In this document: positions 23,982 to 35,275 of the stretch, one piece after another
Numbering within the stretch: the stretch's first letter is position 1
Layout of the letters: each line of letters begins with the position of its first letter
NCBI RefSeq assembly: GCF_001642475.1
Contig: NW_019173983.1
Coordinates: 165,664 to 229,663 of the forward strand
Length of the DNA stretch: 64,000 nucleotides
DNA from: Fonsecaea monophora
Taxonomy: Eukaryota > Ascomycota > Eurotiomycetes > Chaetothyriales > Herpotrichiellaceae
Direction: 5' to 3'
Program-made: the position numbers and the translations under genes
Notes under the pieces: model-generated
Told to the model about the DNA's origin: nothing
Database searches by the model: none
Seen by the model: only the letters and a program-made list of their open reading frames with translations

Positions 23982-24477
23982 GGTGGGAGGAATGTAGCGT
24001 GGGGACTTTGCGGTACGTCAATGGGCGTCTGAAGAAGGTGTCTTTGGTTTTGAGACAGGATTTCATCCGACATTTTCAAACCCAGATGGGATCTCTCTTT
24101 TCTGAGATATAGGAATGTGTTAGGGATGGATGGGTCGCAGTATCGGCGGCAACAGAGACAAGCCGGCCCGCGAAGAGACGCTTCTCTAGTGCTTCTTGGT
24201 GCCTCTTCAGCTCCCAGGGTTTTGTCGGATTCTGGCGTTTTAGCCGATCCCAATCTTGTCGCCCTCCCCACGCCAACCAAGTGCATATTGCGGGGGAATC
24301 GTCTAACGACTAGTATCGCCACCAAGCCTCTGGAACTTGGCTCCCTGTCCCCCAAGTGCCCCCGTGCTCCGATGGTTTTCTTGGTGACGCTGTGGGCGAC
24401 CCTTTCTTCCCATCCTCGTTTCTCAAAAACCCCCAGCGGTGTTTTACAATTCTCGCTTCCGACCAACCCCCCCAACC
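23982..24477. promoter_or_regulatory. Divergent promoter, SnoaL-like / activator
   Basis: A 496 bp region between the start codons of two divergent genes. No gene seen inside it. I could not pick out a convincing CGG-type palindrome by eye. Confidence 0.45.
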
Positions 24478-27400
24478 ATGGAGACAAACTCCCAGGAGGA
24501 GAGGCTCAAACAACGACAACCCCAGTCCGCTGAAAAGGGTCAGCGGATGAAGCGGTCTATAGCTTGTGACTACTGCCGGGCAAAAAAAGTTCGATGTATG
24601 TGTTCAAATGTAGCGGTTCGCCACCCTGACCCGGGGCGAAATGGAAATGGAAAGATGAAAAAAAAATTGACAAAAACAAAAAGGCAATTTTGAGAATGGA
24701 GACTCTTGTATGAATTGCATCGACCGAGGACTGAGTTGCTCGCGGCCGTCGCGTTCCCAGCGGCGCAAGAACAACAAAATCCCAGTCCACCCGGACGAGG
24801 CTGCGTCACAGACAGACTGGATGCGCGGCATGTTGCAGCCATTTCTGTCCGAATATCCCAATCTTGTCACGGCAGCCGGAGCACAGGCCAATGCGCTGCC
24901 TCAAGTCAACGACATCATGTTCGATCCCCCCCGGAATACGGACTCGGAAAACATGGCTGGCGACCTGCCCGGGATGTTCGAGGTGAGCCCGATGGGATCT
25001 CGAAATTCCAGGCCACCACCACCCAACCACGACAGCGATGTCGATATCCAGCTCCAATCTGCGCAGGGTGACAATGTCGAGGTGCACCAGAAGACGTCCG
25101 AGTCCCAGCTTACTGCGCATCAGCTGCCGGGGGGTTCCCATTCTACAGAAACAGCAACGACTACACAATCTCCGCTGTTTGTCTCTGACCATCATGGCCT
25201 CAGCGCCATGCACAGTCCCGATCCACCCCACTCCGTCGTAAGTCAGATGGAGACAGAGGATGCCGTGGGGAAGAGCAGTATCTGGTCAAACAAGATGGTA
25301 TGTCGGGCAAAACTGTTTGATATCTCTCACACGCATTGAAAAGTCGCTCACTACGAAATAGACAAACTATCAGTACTCGGGTGGGTGTTCCCGATTGATT
25401 GTTTTCGTGGGGGCAGCAGATGCCTAACTCAGTCTGTCAGGCCCAACGTCGTTTATATCGATATGTTCAACCGCAGGTATCCAATGGGTCTCTGAGCGGA
25501 CCGGAAGTACCACCTTTGTAGACAGTGCCAATGAGTTCACCACTCGCATAACCCGGCTCCTGAAGATTGAAAAACGGTGTCTCACCCCGCCCATCGAGGA
25601 GCCCGACTTGGAGACCGCTTTGATCTACACCACAGGTATCTCAGACCGCATTCCGGAGCTCATGGTTGGTTCCAGAGACTTTGACCCGGGGCTAACACGA
25701 GTTGATGCCAGCTTACTTCGAGGACGCAATCGATGCCGAAATGGCCATCGTCCATCGACCCTGGTTTGAACAGCGGTTGAGCGAGTTCTACAACAGCGGC
25801 ATGAAGGACCAGGACGCATCATGGTACGCCCTCCGCATGGCCATCTTCGCGTCCGGGAGTCAAATCGAGCTATCGAAAACAAAGAGCTTCCGCGAAGCAA
25901 ACGAAACTGGATGGCGATATTTTGAAAACGCCCTCTCGGTTTACACCAACATTCTCTTCTATCAAACCTCTGTCGAGGGAGTCCAAGCTTTGGTGATCAT
26001 GGTCAGTGAAGGAGAGAAAAAAATTTTCAGCACAGCAGGATTATTGATTATTGGCTTCTAGTCCTACTACTGTTCGACCGTGAGCCATCCTTGTCTCGAG
26101 TACATGCTCTGCAACGATGCTGTGAGGCTTGCTGTGGCTCAAGGACTCCATCGACAACCTCCACCCTCATTGAAGTTGACCCAGAGCGAGATCACCCAGC
26201 GGCAGTGCATATTCTGGGCGGCCTATTGCTTGGAGAAACAGACTGTGTCGCTGTCGGGTCGCCACTCGGTATGTATGCTTGTTATTGCTTTCCCGCCAGG
26301 AGGTATCGTGAGGATAGCTTTTTTGTTCTAATCTTTGACACCTTTACAAAGATGATCGACGACAGTGATATCACCTTGCCACTGCCGACGACCGTGTCTC
26401 CCGGCAGTACCCTGAACCTGAAATTTGCCGTCACTCTCATCCTGGTGTCTCACCTGTCGTCAATGGTCTCCAAACGACTCACCAGTATGTACGCGCTGCG
26501 ACAGGGCCTCGACTATCTGGTCCATGTAGTCACCAAACTGGACGAGAAACTCGAGGCCCTCAAGAAATCACTGGAACCTATTCTGTCCTCCAGCTCGATG
26601 CAGACCGTACCCGGTCATCGTCCATCGGGAATGAGTCTGAAACAGATTTTGTTCCTTCGATACGCGATATCCAACGTCACCTTGGGCATCCACACCAGCC
26701 TGACACACCCTTGGGCCGAGTATCTCTTTGCTCACCAGAAGCGGCGTGCCGAACTCCAACCTCAGATAGACAGGTCATCTCAGATCGTGGCCGAAACATG
26801 TCGAAACGCAATCCGAATGATAAGTAAGATCCAGTTTGACGCGAGTACGCCGGTATCGTAAGTGACACCCCAGCGGAAACCCCCCACAGTGATCTATATC
26901 CAAGACTGACATATTTCTTTTTTTGGCCGCAGCGTGAGCTTTTTCGGTCCAATATATTCGTTGATCAACCTGTTCATTTTCATTCTGCAATCCCCGTCCG
27001 ACTCCAATGCCAAATCCGACGTCGCCCTCCTCGACTTCGGCGCCGGACATTTCGCCTGGATGCAGATCTTTACAGAGTCCGAAGTCTCGATCGGCCTGGC
27101 CAAAGAACTGGCCGTTCTGGCTCAGGGGTTCCTGAAAAAGTATCAGAACGTCGACAAGGATTCGGCGGCAGCGGCGGCGGCGGCGGCGATACCCATGACT
27201 GCCTCCACACCGAGGACCGGAATCAACTTTGCTGACCAGGAACGCGCAAGGGAAGGCGGCAGCGGAGGCGGCGGCGGTGGTGGTGGTGGCCTGCGGACAA
27301 ACGACGAGACTGACGAGACCACTCTTACAGCCTCGCCACCACCTCCTCCGCCGGACTTTGGATATCAGCAGACCGCGCAAGACCTGTCCGCGCAGCTGTC

Positions 27401-27512
27401 GGAGGTGCCGTCGTCCTTTGACATCAATCTGGAATATTGGAGCACCTTTGTGCCAGATATCTTTGATCCGGATCCCCTGACAGACTTTCCTGGCGTGGAC
27501 GGCATGCCTTAG
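24478..27512 (+). CDS. Zn(II)2Cys6 transcription factor 1
   Basis: Multi-exon gene. Exon 1 is 24478-24595, and intron 1 (24596-24683) splits the zinc cluster. The joined finger is CDYCRAKKVRC then NFENGDSCMNC and IDRGLSC, with all six cysteines. Later exons carry SGPTSFISICSTAGIQWVS, the fungal-specific middle region (AYFEDAIDAEMAIVHRPWF; SYYCSTVSHPCLEYML; GLHRQPP; IFWAAYCLEKQ) and a long C-terminal part. Introns are inferred near 25296-25362, 25381-25440, 25635-25711, 26001-26060, 26271-26350 and 26860-26932. The C-terminus contains eight-Ala, Gly-rich and Pro-rich runs and ends in an acidic stretch, as in activation domains. About 800 aa. It sits in the middle of the first lobe and is the likely local regulator (inference). 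Confidence 0.87.
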
Positions 27513-27802
27513 GCACTAGGCACTGCCCCCGAAGGTTCTTTTTCAGGGGGAGGGGCAAGCAGTTTAGAATATGCGATTGAGAGAAAGTCGGAAAAGCGTC
27601 GGGAGGGGGGTTTTAACGAATGTAATGGGACAACGGAACGAACGTGTAATAAAACATAATCAGCTACTTCCATCTTGTATCAAGCGGAACGAAACGTATT
27701 CGAACAAACTCGAGTTCTTGGTCGCATAAAGAAAAGCAGAGCTGACCCCCGTGTCCTGATGGCTAGAAGTCTATCTATCCGGCCCTACAGAGACCAGGCT
27801 AC

Positions 27803-29381
27803 CTAAGCAATCTTGTACAAATCATCAGTCCCCGTTTTACCGTCCAATTCCGTCATTGTCTTGATGTTCCAGTCATCGGGCTCGTAGTCGTCCGGCACGT
27901 TCGTGTTGCGGAATGGTTTCCCCTGCTTGACATGGGCCATGACGGCGTCGAACTTTTCGTAGCCGTATCGTTCCGCGTCGCCCGAGTACAGCCAGTCTGG
28001 CTGTGGAATCTTGAGAAATTGCGGCTCCTTCTTGACTCTTTCCCAGTCCGTCTGGTGCCATTTGTGACGCACTTCCCACCCCATTCGCTGCGTGGTGGAT
28101 GTCCTGTCGTACCTGTGTGCGAAGCCGGGAGCGTTAGTTTCTTTGTCTGTCTGTGTGTGTACAGGCCATCCATCTATCTCTTTTATTGCGCGATTTGATT
28201 TGCGACACTCACCTTAATTTCTGGAACGCCCGTAGAGCAGACGGGATATCGGAACGTCCCGCCCTGTCGACCAGAGATGCCAAAGTCGCCCCGTCCTCGA
28301 CGCCCATACCACCTCCAGACCCCGAGGTCGGGAGATGGGGGTGCGCCGCATCACCCACGAGAACGATTCTCCCTCTGTCAGAAACCCACTTGTCGATCGG
28401 GTCGCGCCACAGCAGCTTAAAGTCGCAAATGACATGCTCGGGAATCTGTTTGATGGCGGCTTCCAGGACGGGATCGCAGCCCTCGACGACTTCGAGCATG
28501 TCCTTGACGGTGCCCGGGTAAGTCCAGGACTCTTCGACCGTGTACGTGTCCTTGTGGGTGAGGTAGGCGGATATGTATCCCAGCCTGGCGTTGACGATGA
28601 TGATGGCATGGAGGTTCAGCCCGATCCAAATGATCAGTTGGTCGTTCTCGGTATAGGCCAGGTCGTGGGTCAACGGATCCTTTTGAAGGTGCTCCCGTGG
28701 GAAATACGCACGGTACACGGCAAAGCCACTGCGTTGGGCCATCTGAGTATTGCCCGTGACATATTTGCGAGCCCGGCTGTACACGCCGTCGGCTCCAACC
28801 ACGAAGTCTGCCGTCACCAATTCCCCGTTGAGATAGACGCCAGCCTTGTCGTCGCCTTCCCAGAAATCGGTGATTCTGGTACCAAAAGTGAACTTGACCC
28901 CGATCTTCACAGCGTAGTCGTAGATCAAGGTTTGAGAGCGAGCGCGGCTCGTGTAAAGGTTGTAGTGCCCGTTGTACTTGTCTTTCCAGTCCTGCTCTAG
29001 GAGGACTTCTCCCTTGTCGCTCTTGAAGGTGACGATCGCTGGTCTTGCCGACTCTGCGGCCATCTGTTCAACAACGTCACCCCACTTCTCCATGACGATG
29101 CTGGCATTGGCCGTCAAGGTGATGATATCTCCTGTAGGAGCAGTCAGTTTTGTGTCTCTGTCCCAGTATAACCTAGACTGGACACTGCACCACCACCCGA
29201 TTTAGAGACACGAACCTAGGATCTGTAACTTGGGCTCCCTCTCCACCACATGGACGTTGCATCCCTTCCTCTTCAACTCAATGGCACAAGAAAGGCCAGC
29301 ATATCCGGCCCCAATCACAATGACATCAATGTTATTGTTTCTGGAAAAGTCGTCATCCGCGGCAGTAGGTATGCTTCCCAT
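27803..29381 (-). CDS. Class A FAD monooxygenase 1 (salicylate hydroxylase-like)
   Basis: Three exons (29381-29216, 29131-28213, 28112-27803) total 1395 nt, or 464 aa. The N-terminal FAD-binding Rossmann motif is VIVIGAGYAGLSCAIEL. The DG motif is VVGADGVYSRAR, and the GD motif is IVLVGDAAHPHLPTSGSGG. These three define aromatic hydroxylases of the p-hydroxybenzoate/salicylate group, which use NAD(P)H and O2 to hydroxylate phenols, sometimes with decarboxylation. It is divergent from the multicopper oxidase. FAD monooxygenase 2 (46220-47863) is a close paralogue: the last exon is 310 nt in both, and the first and last splice sites fall at the same protein positions. A hydroxylation preceding extradiol cleavage would make biochemical sense (inference). 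Confidence 0.92.
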
Positions 29382-30455
29382 GATGTCGTTCCAATATCTT
29401 TCGTGCGGCTTTCAGACTGTGTGTGGTTTTGGGGGGCCTGCACTATTTTCGCAGACTAACTTGTAAATAGTTTTTGTAGGAGCTTAACGCGTCTGTTGTG
29501 TTTGTGTGTATGTGTGTGCGTATGCCCATGGCCATGGACCCCGGAGAAGTTCGGGCACCCAACGAAGCAGAAGGCTTTACCGGACGGGTGTTGTCACAAC
29601 ACACATACCGACGCCAACAAATATGCTCTGGGTGCCGGATTCTCCAAACATATCGTGCATATCTCGGCTTGTCGTACTCTAGAGCGGGCTCGATCGTTTG
29701 AGGGCGACAAGCTAAAGATGCGAGCCACACCGACCGAGAGGCGGGGGAATTATCGAGGGAGGTTACCAGTAAGCCTTGAAAGCTCATTGGGGGCCGTTGG
29801 GATAATTCCACCTTTTCGGCTACTTGGAGGCAGTATGGGCATGAGAAGACCAGTTTCCCCCGAGATCCAGAAGTCAGCTGAGAAAGTGTTGCCACCTAGG
29901 ACCGGGGAATTCAAAGTCGCAAAGTCACCCGGACGGCACCAATGGGTGGAGCTATACCATTTTCGGGAAAGTAAAAACACAGTCTAACCCGAAATGAAAC
30001 TTTATTCGCTCGACTAAATGACCAGATTTAGACGGCGACGAGCTCAGGCATTACTCCACATTAACTGTTATGCAGTTCAATCCCCATCCAGCTGTTCATG
30101 GCCCATGGATTTCAGCATCTGCAGTAGTCCGGATGGTCGTGGGATTCCTTTGTGGCAACTGCTTTTAATTCATGATAAACCCGGCTTGAAAAGGCTGTAT
30201 GGTAGCTCTATCAAGGTCCAGTCAAGCTGTCAAATATCGTTAGAGGATTTTGCCCCTTCTTCACCAACTACCAGGCTGATGGATAAATGTCTATTAGTTG
30301 GAATCAATGGTTAGGGAATAGTCTACGTCGAGCCACATGTGACATGCAATCTCGAGGAAATAAAAATGGTCATCGTCCTTCTATTCCATTTTCACAACTA
30401 ATTATTCTCTTGTAAAGAGCTTGGACGTCTCTTGTATGTCTTGTGAAGGGCGAAT
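29382..30455. promoter_or_regulatory. Divergent promoter, FAD monooxygenase 1 / multicopper oxidase
   Basis: A 1.07 kb region without a recognisable gene. It includes a TG-rich microsatellite (29491-29524). The right half, just before the multicopper oxidase, is AT-richer than the cluster genes. Confidence 0.5.
29491..29524. repeat. TG-rich microsatellite
   Basis: An imperfect TG/TGTA run in the shared promoter of FAD monooxygenase 1 and the multicopper oxidase. Confidence 0.75.
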
Positions 30456-32505
30456 ATGCCAATTTTCAAGGAACTGTTAGTTTACCTGGGCTTATTGCGA
30501 CCTGACTGGAGTGCATGGCCTCTACCGTCTCACAGCAATCTCGTGCCAAGGGTCACGAACCCATTTCCGCCGCTACGAGAGACGCAATGCAATTCACCGT
30601 CACAAAGAGGTCGATGGTGCGATGGGTTTTCCATCGACACGGACCCTGACGAGGATGGACCTACGACTGGGAATGTCTGTGAATACTTGTTCATCATCAC
30701 AAACACCACCAAAGACTTCGACGGGGTGGAACGTCTTGCGCTGGCAGTCAACGGGCAAGTTCCCGGTCCAGCGATTGAATGCCAGTGGGGAGACATTCTA
30801 CGGGTCAATGTGACGAACAAGATGCAGAACAACCAGACAGCGATGCATTGGCACGGTCTCAGTCAGCGTGGCGGCACCACCAACGACCAAGATGGAGTCC
30901 CTGGAGTGACAGAATGTGCCATTCCGCCGGGTCACAGCCGAATATACGAGTTCAAGCTGAGTAAATCAACACACCACATCTTTCCACTTTCGGGAATCTG
31001 GGCTGAATTTTGCTCTCTCTTGTCGTTCTGTAGAGCAGTTCGGTACAGCTTGGTGGCATTCCCATGCTTTGTCCCAGTTTGGCGACGGGATCCGCGGTCC
31101 AATCATCATTCATGGACCCGCGACAGCCGACTACGACATTGATATGGGCGCCATCATGATCGACAACCTGTTCGACAACAGTTCCAACCCGATCTCGACT
31201 CCAGCCTATGCCTCTCGCGTTCTCCACGTAAATGGAACGGGCTTTTGGAACTACGTTCTGAACGGTGCAAACACCTCACCCGACCTGACGAGGGGCAGAC
31301 ACGCCTTCTGGTCGGTGAAGCCAGGGAAGAGGTACCGTTTCCGCATCATCAATTCCGCCGTCCAGTCGGCATGGGCCGTCCACTTTGACCACCATAAGAT
31401 GACGGTCATTGCAGCGGATCTCGTCCCCATCAAGCCCTACACGACCGAGTGGCTCAATATCGGCAACGGCCAGCGATACGACGTGATTGTCGAAATGGAC
31501 CAACCGGCGGATGCGTACTTTCTGCGCGCCGTGGCTCAGCTGGGCTGTCCTGACGAAACACAAAACAACGGTCTCGGCTTCGCGAACGGGATTTTCCTGT
31601 ATCAAGGGGCGCCCCTCCACCTTCCCTCGTCCACGGCGGGAAACAAGACGGCTGCAGACTTTCTGTATTGCGCCGATGAGCCGTTGTCTTCGCTCACCCC
31701 GTGGATCGAGAAGAGCGCTGGGTCCCGTGCGGCATTTGAAGCAAAGGCCAAGACCCTCCCGAGTGGTGACCGCTACCGCCTTACATTCAGTGACGACGGC
31801 ACTGTGTGGCGTTGGCCCCTGAACGGCACCATCACTGTGAACTACACCCAACCGACCCTGGAGCTTCTTGCTCGTGGAATCTCTCCGTACGATAGGCCTA
31901 TTGAACAGCAAATTGTCCTCCCGGAAAAGGACCAATGGGTTTATTTCATCATCCAGAACTTGTTTTATGCGGCCCATCCGATGCACCTCCACGGCCACGA
32001 GTAAATCCCATCCCTCCGCGCTCCTCCCTCCTCCTCCCCCATCTCTCAAGATTTTGGGCTGACATGTTTGCCTTTCACATAGTATGGCGATTCTAGGGCA
32101 GGGCAAAGAAGAATGGAATGCCGGCCTGATCTCCACGCTCAACTTTGAGAATCCACCGAGGCGAGACACGGCTCTTGTTGTTGGCAACATCGAAAAAGAC
32201 CCCAACGTCGGAGGTAGGCCACTTAGTTCTATCTCCACTAAACAGAAGTTGCAATGCTCACATATTCTCTAGGCTATCTAGTCCTGGGTTTCAAAACTGA
32301 CAACCCAGGCGTTTGGTTGCTCCATTGCCACATCATCTGGCACTCCGAGTCTGGGATGGGTTTGCAATTCATTGAGCGTCCCGACGAAATCCCTGCAAAG
32401 GCGTACACGAGCAAAGAGAGCTTCGTGCAAGAGTGTGCAGCCGAGTTGGAGTACGAAGAAGAGGACCCAAGCCACAAAAAGTCCGGGAGCGTGTCTGGGG
32501 TGTAA
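30456..32505 (+). CDS. Multicopper oxidase (laccase-like)
   Basis: Four exons (30456-30960, 31034-32000, 32083-32213, 32273-32505) sum to 1836 nt, or 611 aa. All four copper-ligand blocks are present: HWHG, WWHSH (completed by intron removal), HPMHLHGHD and HCHIIWHSESGM. The last block ends in Met at the axial position of the type 1 copper, where many fungal laccases have Leu or Phe; Met usually goes with lower redox potential. Several NxT/S glycosylation sequons (NVT, NGT, NTT, NKT) fit a secretory protein. The N-terminus is only weakly signal-peptide-like. It could oxidise phenols made by the cluster or couple them into dimers. It is divergent from FAD monooxygenase 1. Confidence 0.92.
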
Positions 32506-33116
32506 GTAGGACTTTGAAGATATATACATCACGACAACTGTCGATCCGACTTGCCACCGAGAAGATAGGTACATTGTAACAATCGTAAAAGAATAAGGAA
32601 AGACAGAAAAAGGGCAGGACACTGTGCTGCAACCTTGGTAGGTAGAACCATGTAGGAATAGTGACAGTAAAAAGTCCCTTGATCATGGATAGACGGGAAA
32701 TGATCATTGAATCCCCAGCCTTTTCCGCGACATAACCACAAGTGCCTCATAATAAAAAGGCAGGCCCTTGCGGGTAACAAGCTTGATCCGGCACAGCAGG
32801 CGAGATTATTTTGACCAATCTGTACGAGTGTCTACCCCCCCCTGTGGCGGCTCAGTCCGGTGGTGGGTCGACTGGGCCATCATCCACGGTTGCTCCTCCA
32901 CTTTTGAATTTCGGGCGGGAAAAAGTTCATGTATATAAAGGTTGGTCGGATCGCGAACCTTTCTGTGTCTGGCGTAGAATGTGCTAATTCGAAATCCTTT
33001 AGACTCTATCTAGTCGGTGCAAGCCTCGAAAACTTTCTTCTCGAGACTTTCGCTCTCAGCTCCCGGCTCCCTGTCACCGTTTCTTTCATGAGACCGTCTT
33101 TTTTTCTTTTGAAGCG
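32506..33116. promoter_or_regulatory. Promoter region of MFS transporter 1
   Basis: A 611 bp spacer after the multicopper oxidase. A clear TATA box (TATATAAAG, 32932-32940) lies about 180 bp before the MFS start codon, followed by pyrimidine-rich sequence. No gene seen. Confidence 0.55.
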
Positions 33117-34875
33117 ATGCAGCCCGGACAAGGCACCAAGACGGTTCGCCCAAATGTCGTCGAGGATGTCGAGACGACGCCTCTTCTGCGAAACGAAGAG
33201 GCCCTTCGCAGCAGCGACACTGACGCCAATGTGGTCGACTGGGAGGGTATAGACGACGCGGAAAATCCTCTCAACTGGAGTGCCAGGAGGAAAACCGCCA
33301 ACATCATGTTACTATCTTACATGACCTTTTTGACGTGCGTGTCACCACGAGACGTGGGAGTCTCTAGTGTGTGCTGACTGAGTCTCTATCCATCCAGTCC
33401 ATTTGCATCATCCATGTTTGCTCCTTGCGTGCCGCAGGTCATGAAGGACTTCAACGTCGACAATGTCGAAATGGCCTCTCTGGTTGTCTCCATCTATGTG
33501 CTCGGCTATGCCTTTGGGCCTTTGGTCATTGCGCCGCTCAGCGAAGTGTATGGACGGAAAGCGCTGTACCTGTCCACCTCACTTTTGTTCCTCGTCTTCA
33601 CGCTCGGGTGTGGCTGGTCCACGAATATACACATGTTGGCGGCCTTCCGATTCCTGGCTGGCACTGCAGGCTCGTGCCCCATCACCGTGGGCTCCGGAAC
33701 CATCGCGGACACATTCAAGCAAGAACACCGGGGGAGGATTATGGGCCTGTGGCAGTCTTCTGTCCTGTTCGGGCCGAGGTGAGTTTTTCTCGTTCTTCTA
33801 GAGAGACAATGGCCGCGGTGCAAGGTGGTCGAGCTTACAGACTATATGATGGGCTGACTTGTGTGAAATACAGCCTGGGTCCCGTACTTGGATCCTGGAT
33901 TGCCGACTCATGGAGCTGGAGATGGGACTTTTATGTTCTCGCCATCTGTGTAAGTGGGATTTGCCGACACAGGGATTACTTTTTTTTCCTTCTCCTGACA
34001 TGGGCCTTTGCTGACTCCACCTCTGTGACATTCATTAGACGGCCGTCTATATTCTGCTGGCCGTCCCATTTCAGGATGAAACGTACCCGGTCTTACTACT
34101 GGAGAGAAAGGCGGACCGGATCCGAGCAGAGACGGGCAACGAGCAATTGCGGTCCATATTGGCGACTTCGGCCAAATCACCGCGAGAACTGCTTGTCATG
34201 TCGATCACCCGGCCCCTCAAGCTCCTGTGCGGGTCCCTCGTCGTGTTCAGCAGCTCCCTCTACGTCGCCGTCGGCTACGGCTACATGTACCTCATCTTCG
34301 CCACCATCACCCGGGTGTTTTTGGACCAGTACGGGTTCGACAAGAGGTCCGTCGGGCTCGTCTTTCTCGGAGTCGGGCTGGGCCAGTTTATCAGCCTCGG
34401 CTTGTTCAGCGCCACGTCGGACAGGCTCCTCAGGAAGCTCGCCGCGGCCAGGGGCGGCGGGGAGATGAAGCCCGAATACCGTCTGCCCCTGCTCTGGCCC
34501 GGCGCCGTCCTGATTCCTGCTGGCTTGCTCGTCTACGGCTGGTCGGTCGTATACAAGCTGCACCCCCTCGTCCCCATCGTCGGGACCGGCCTGCTCGGTG
34601 CCGGCACCCTCTGGACTTTCCTCCCCATCGGCATCTACCTGGTCGACGCATTTACCGTCTACGCCGCGAGCGCGACCGCCGCGACCACCGTGCTCCGCAG
34701 CATTCTGGGAGCGGTGGTGCCGCTGATCGGTGCTCGCCTGTACGAGTCCCTGGGTCTGGGCTGGGGGAACACCCTCTTGGCCGGCGTGTCGGTGGCCCTG
34801 ACACCTCTGATCTGGGTCTTGATCCGGTACGGCGAGACGCTCAGGAACTCACCCCGGTTTCAAGTCAAGCTGTGA
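33117..34875 (+). CDS. MFS transporter 1 (DHA1-type drug/polyamine exporter)
   Basis: Four exons (33117-33334, 33398-33778, 33874-33949, 34039-34875) total 1512 nt, or 503 aa. A hydrophilic N-terminus with DAENPLNWSARRK leads into 12 predicted membrane helices. The conserved loop motif after helix 2 is LSEVYGRKALYL. GSCPITVGSGTIADTF and LGPVLGSWIADSWSWRW follow in order. This is the pattern of fungal DHA1 multidrug/polyamine exporters. It lies next to the multicopper oxidase and probably exports, or less likely imports, a cluster compound. All joins are in phase. Confidence 0.92.
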
Positions 34876-35275
34876 AAATTGTTAGTTACCGGTTAAAATT
34901 TTATTTTTGCAGTCACATGTGTGCGACCGAGCATTTTGACCGTGGGGTGTGAGAAAAAAAAAAGCAGATATTATCCCATTGGAGCGTGACCGGATATTCC
35001 AACCTCGAGGGGATTTTCGTCTGTGTTTTTCTCTCTTCTTGCTACAGAATGGATAATAAATAGTGCATCAAGAAGACGAATAGCGTACAAATTTTTTGAG
35101 GGGGGTTTTGATATTCCGAGACGAGATTTGCCAGGCCGACACACAGAGGAAAAGTAGTAAATGGTCAAGTTGCTATAGGGTACAGATTATCGCAAATGAA
35201 GAAAACAGGACGCAAGAGTTATCTCTTTCCCTCTCCTTGCGAAAAAAAAAAAAAGCTTGGATGAGGCGAGAGCTC
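34876..35275. other. Convergent intergenic region with poly-A runs
   Basis: MFS transporter 1 and the aldehyde-dehydrogenase-like gene converge here. Poly-A runs at about 34952-34962 and 35241-35254 are the only features. Confidence 0.5.

Noticed and set aside
31276..32238. Long minus-strand frame opposite the multicopper oxidase
   Set aside because: Antisense shadow in GC-rich coding DNA; it has no domain of its own.
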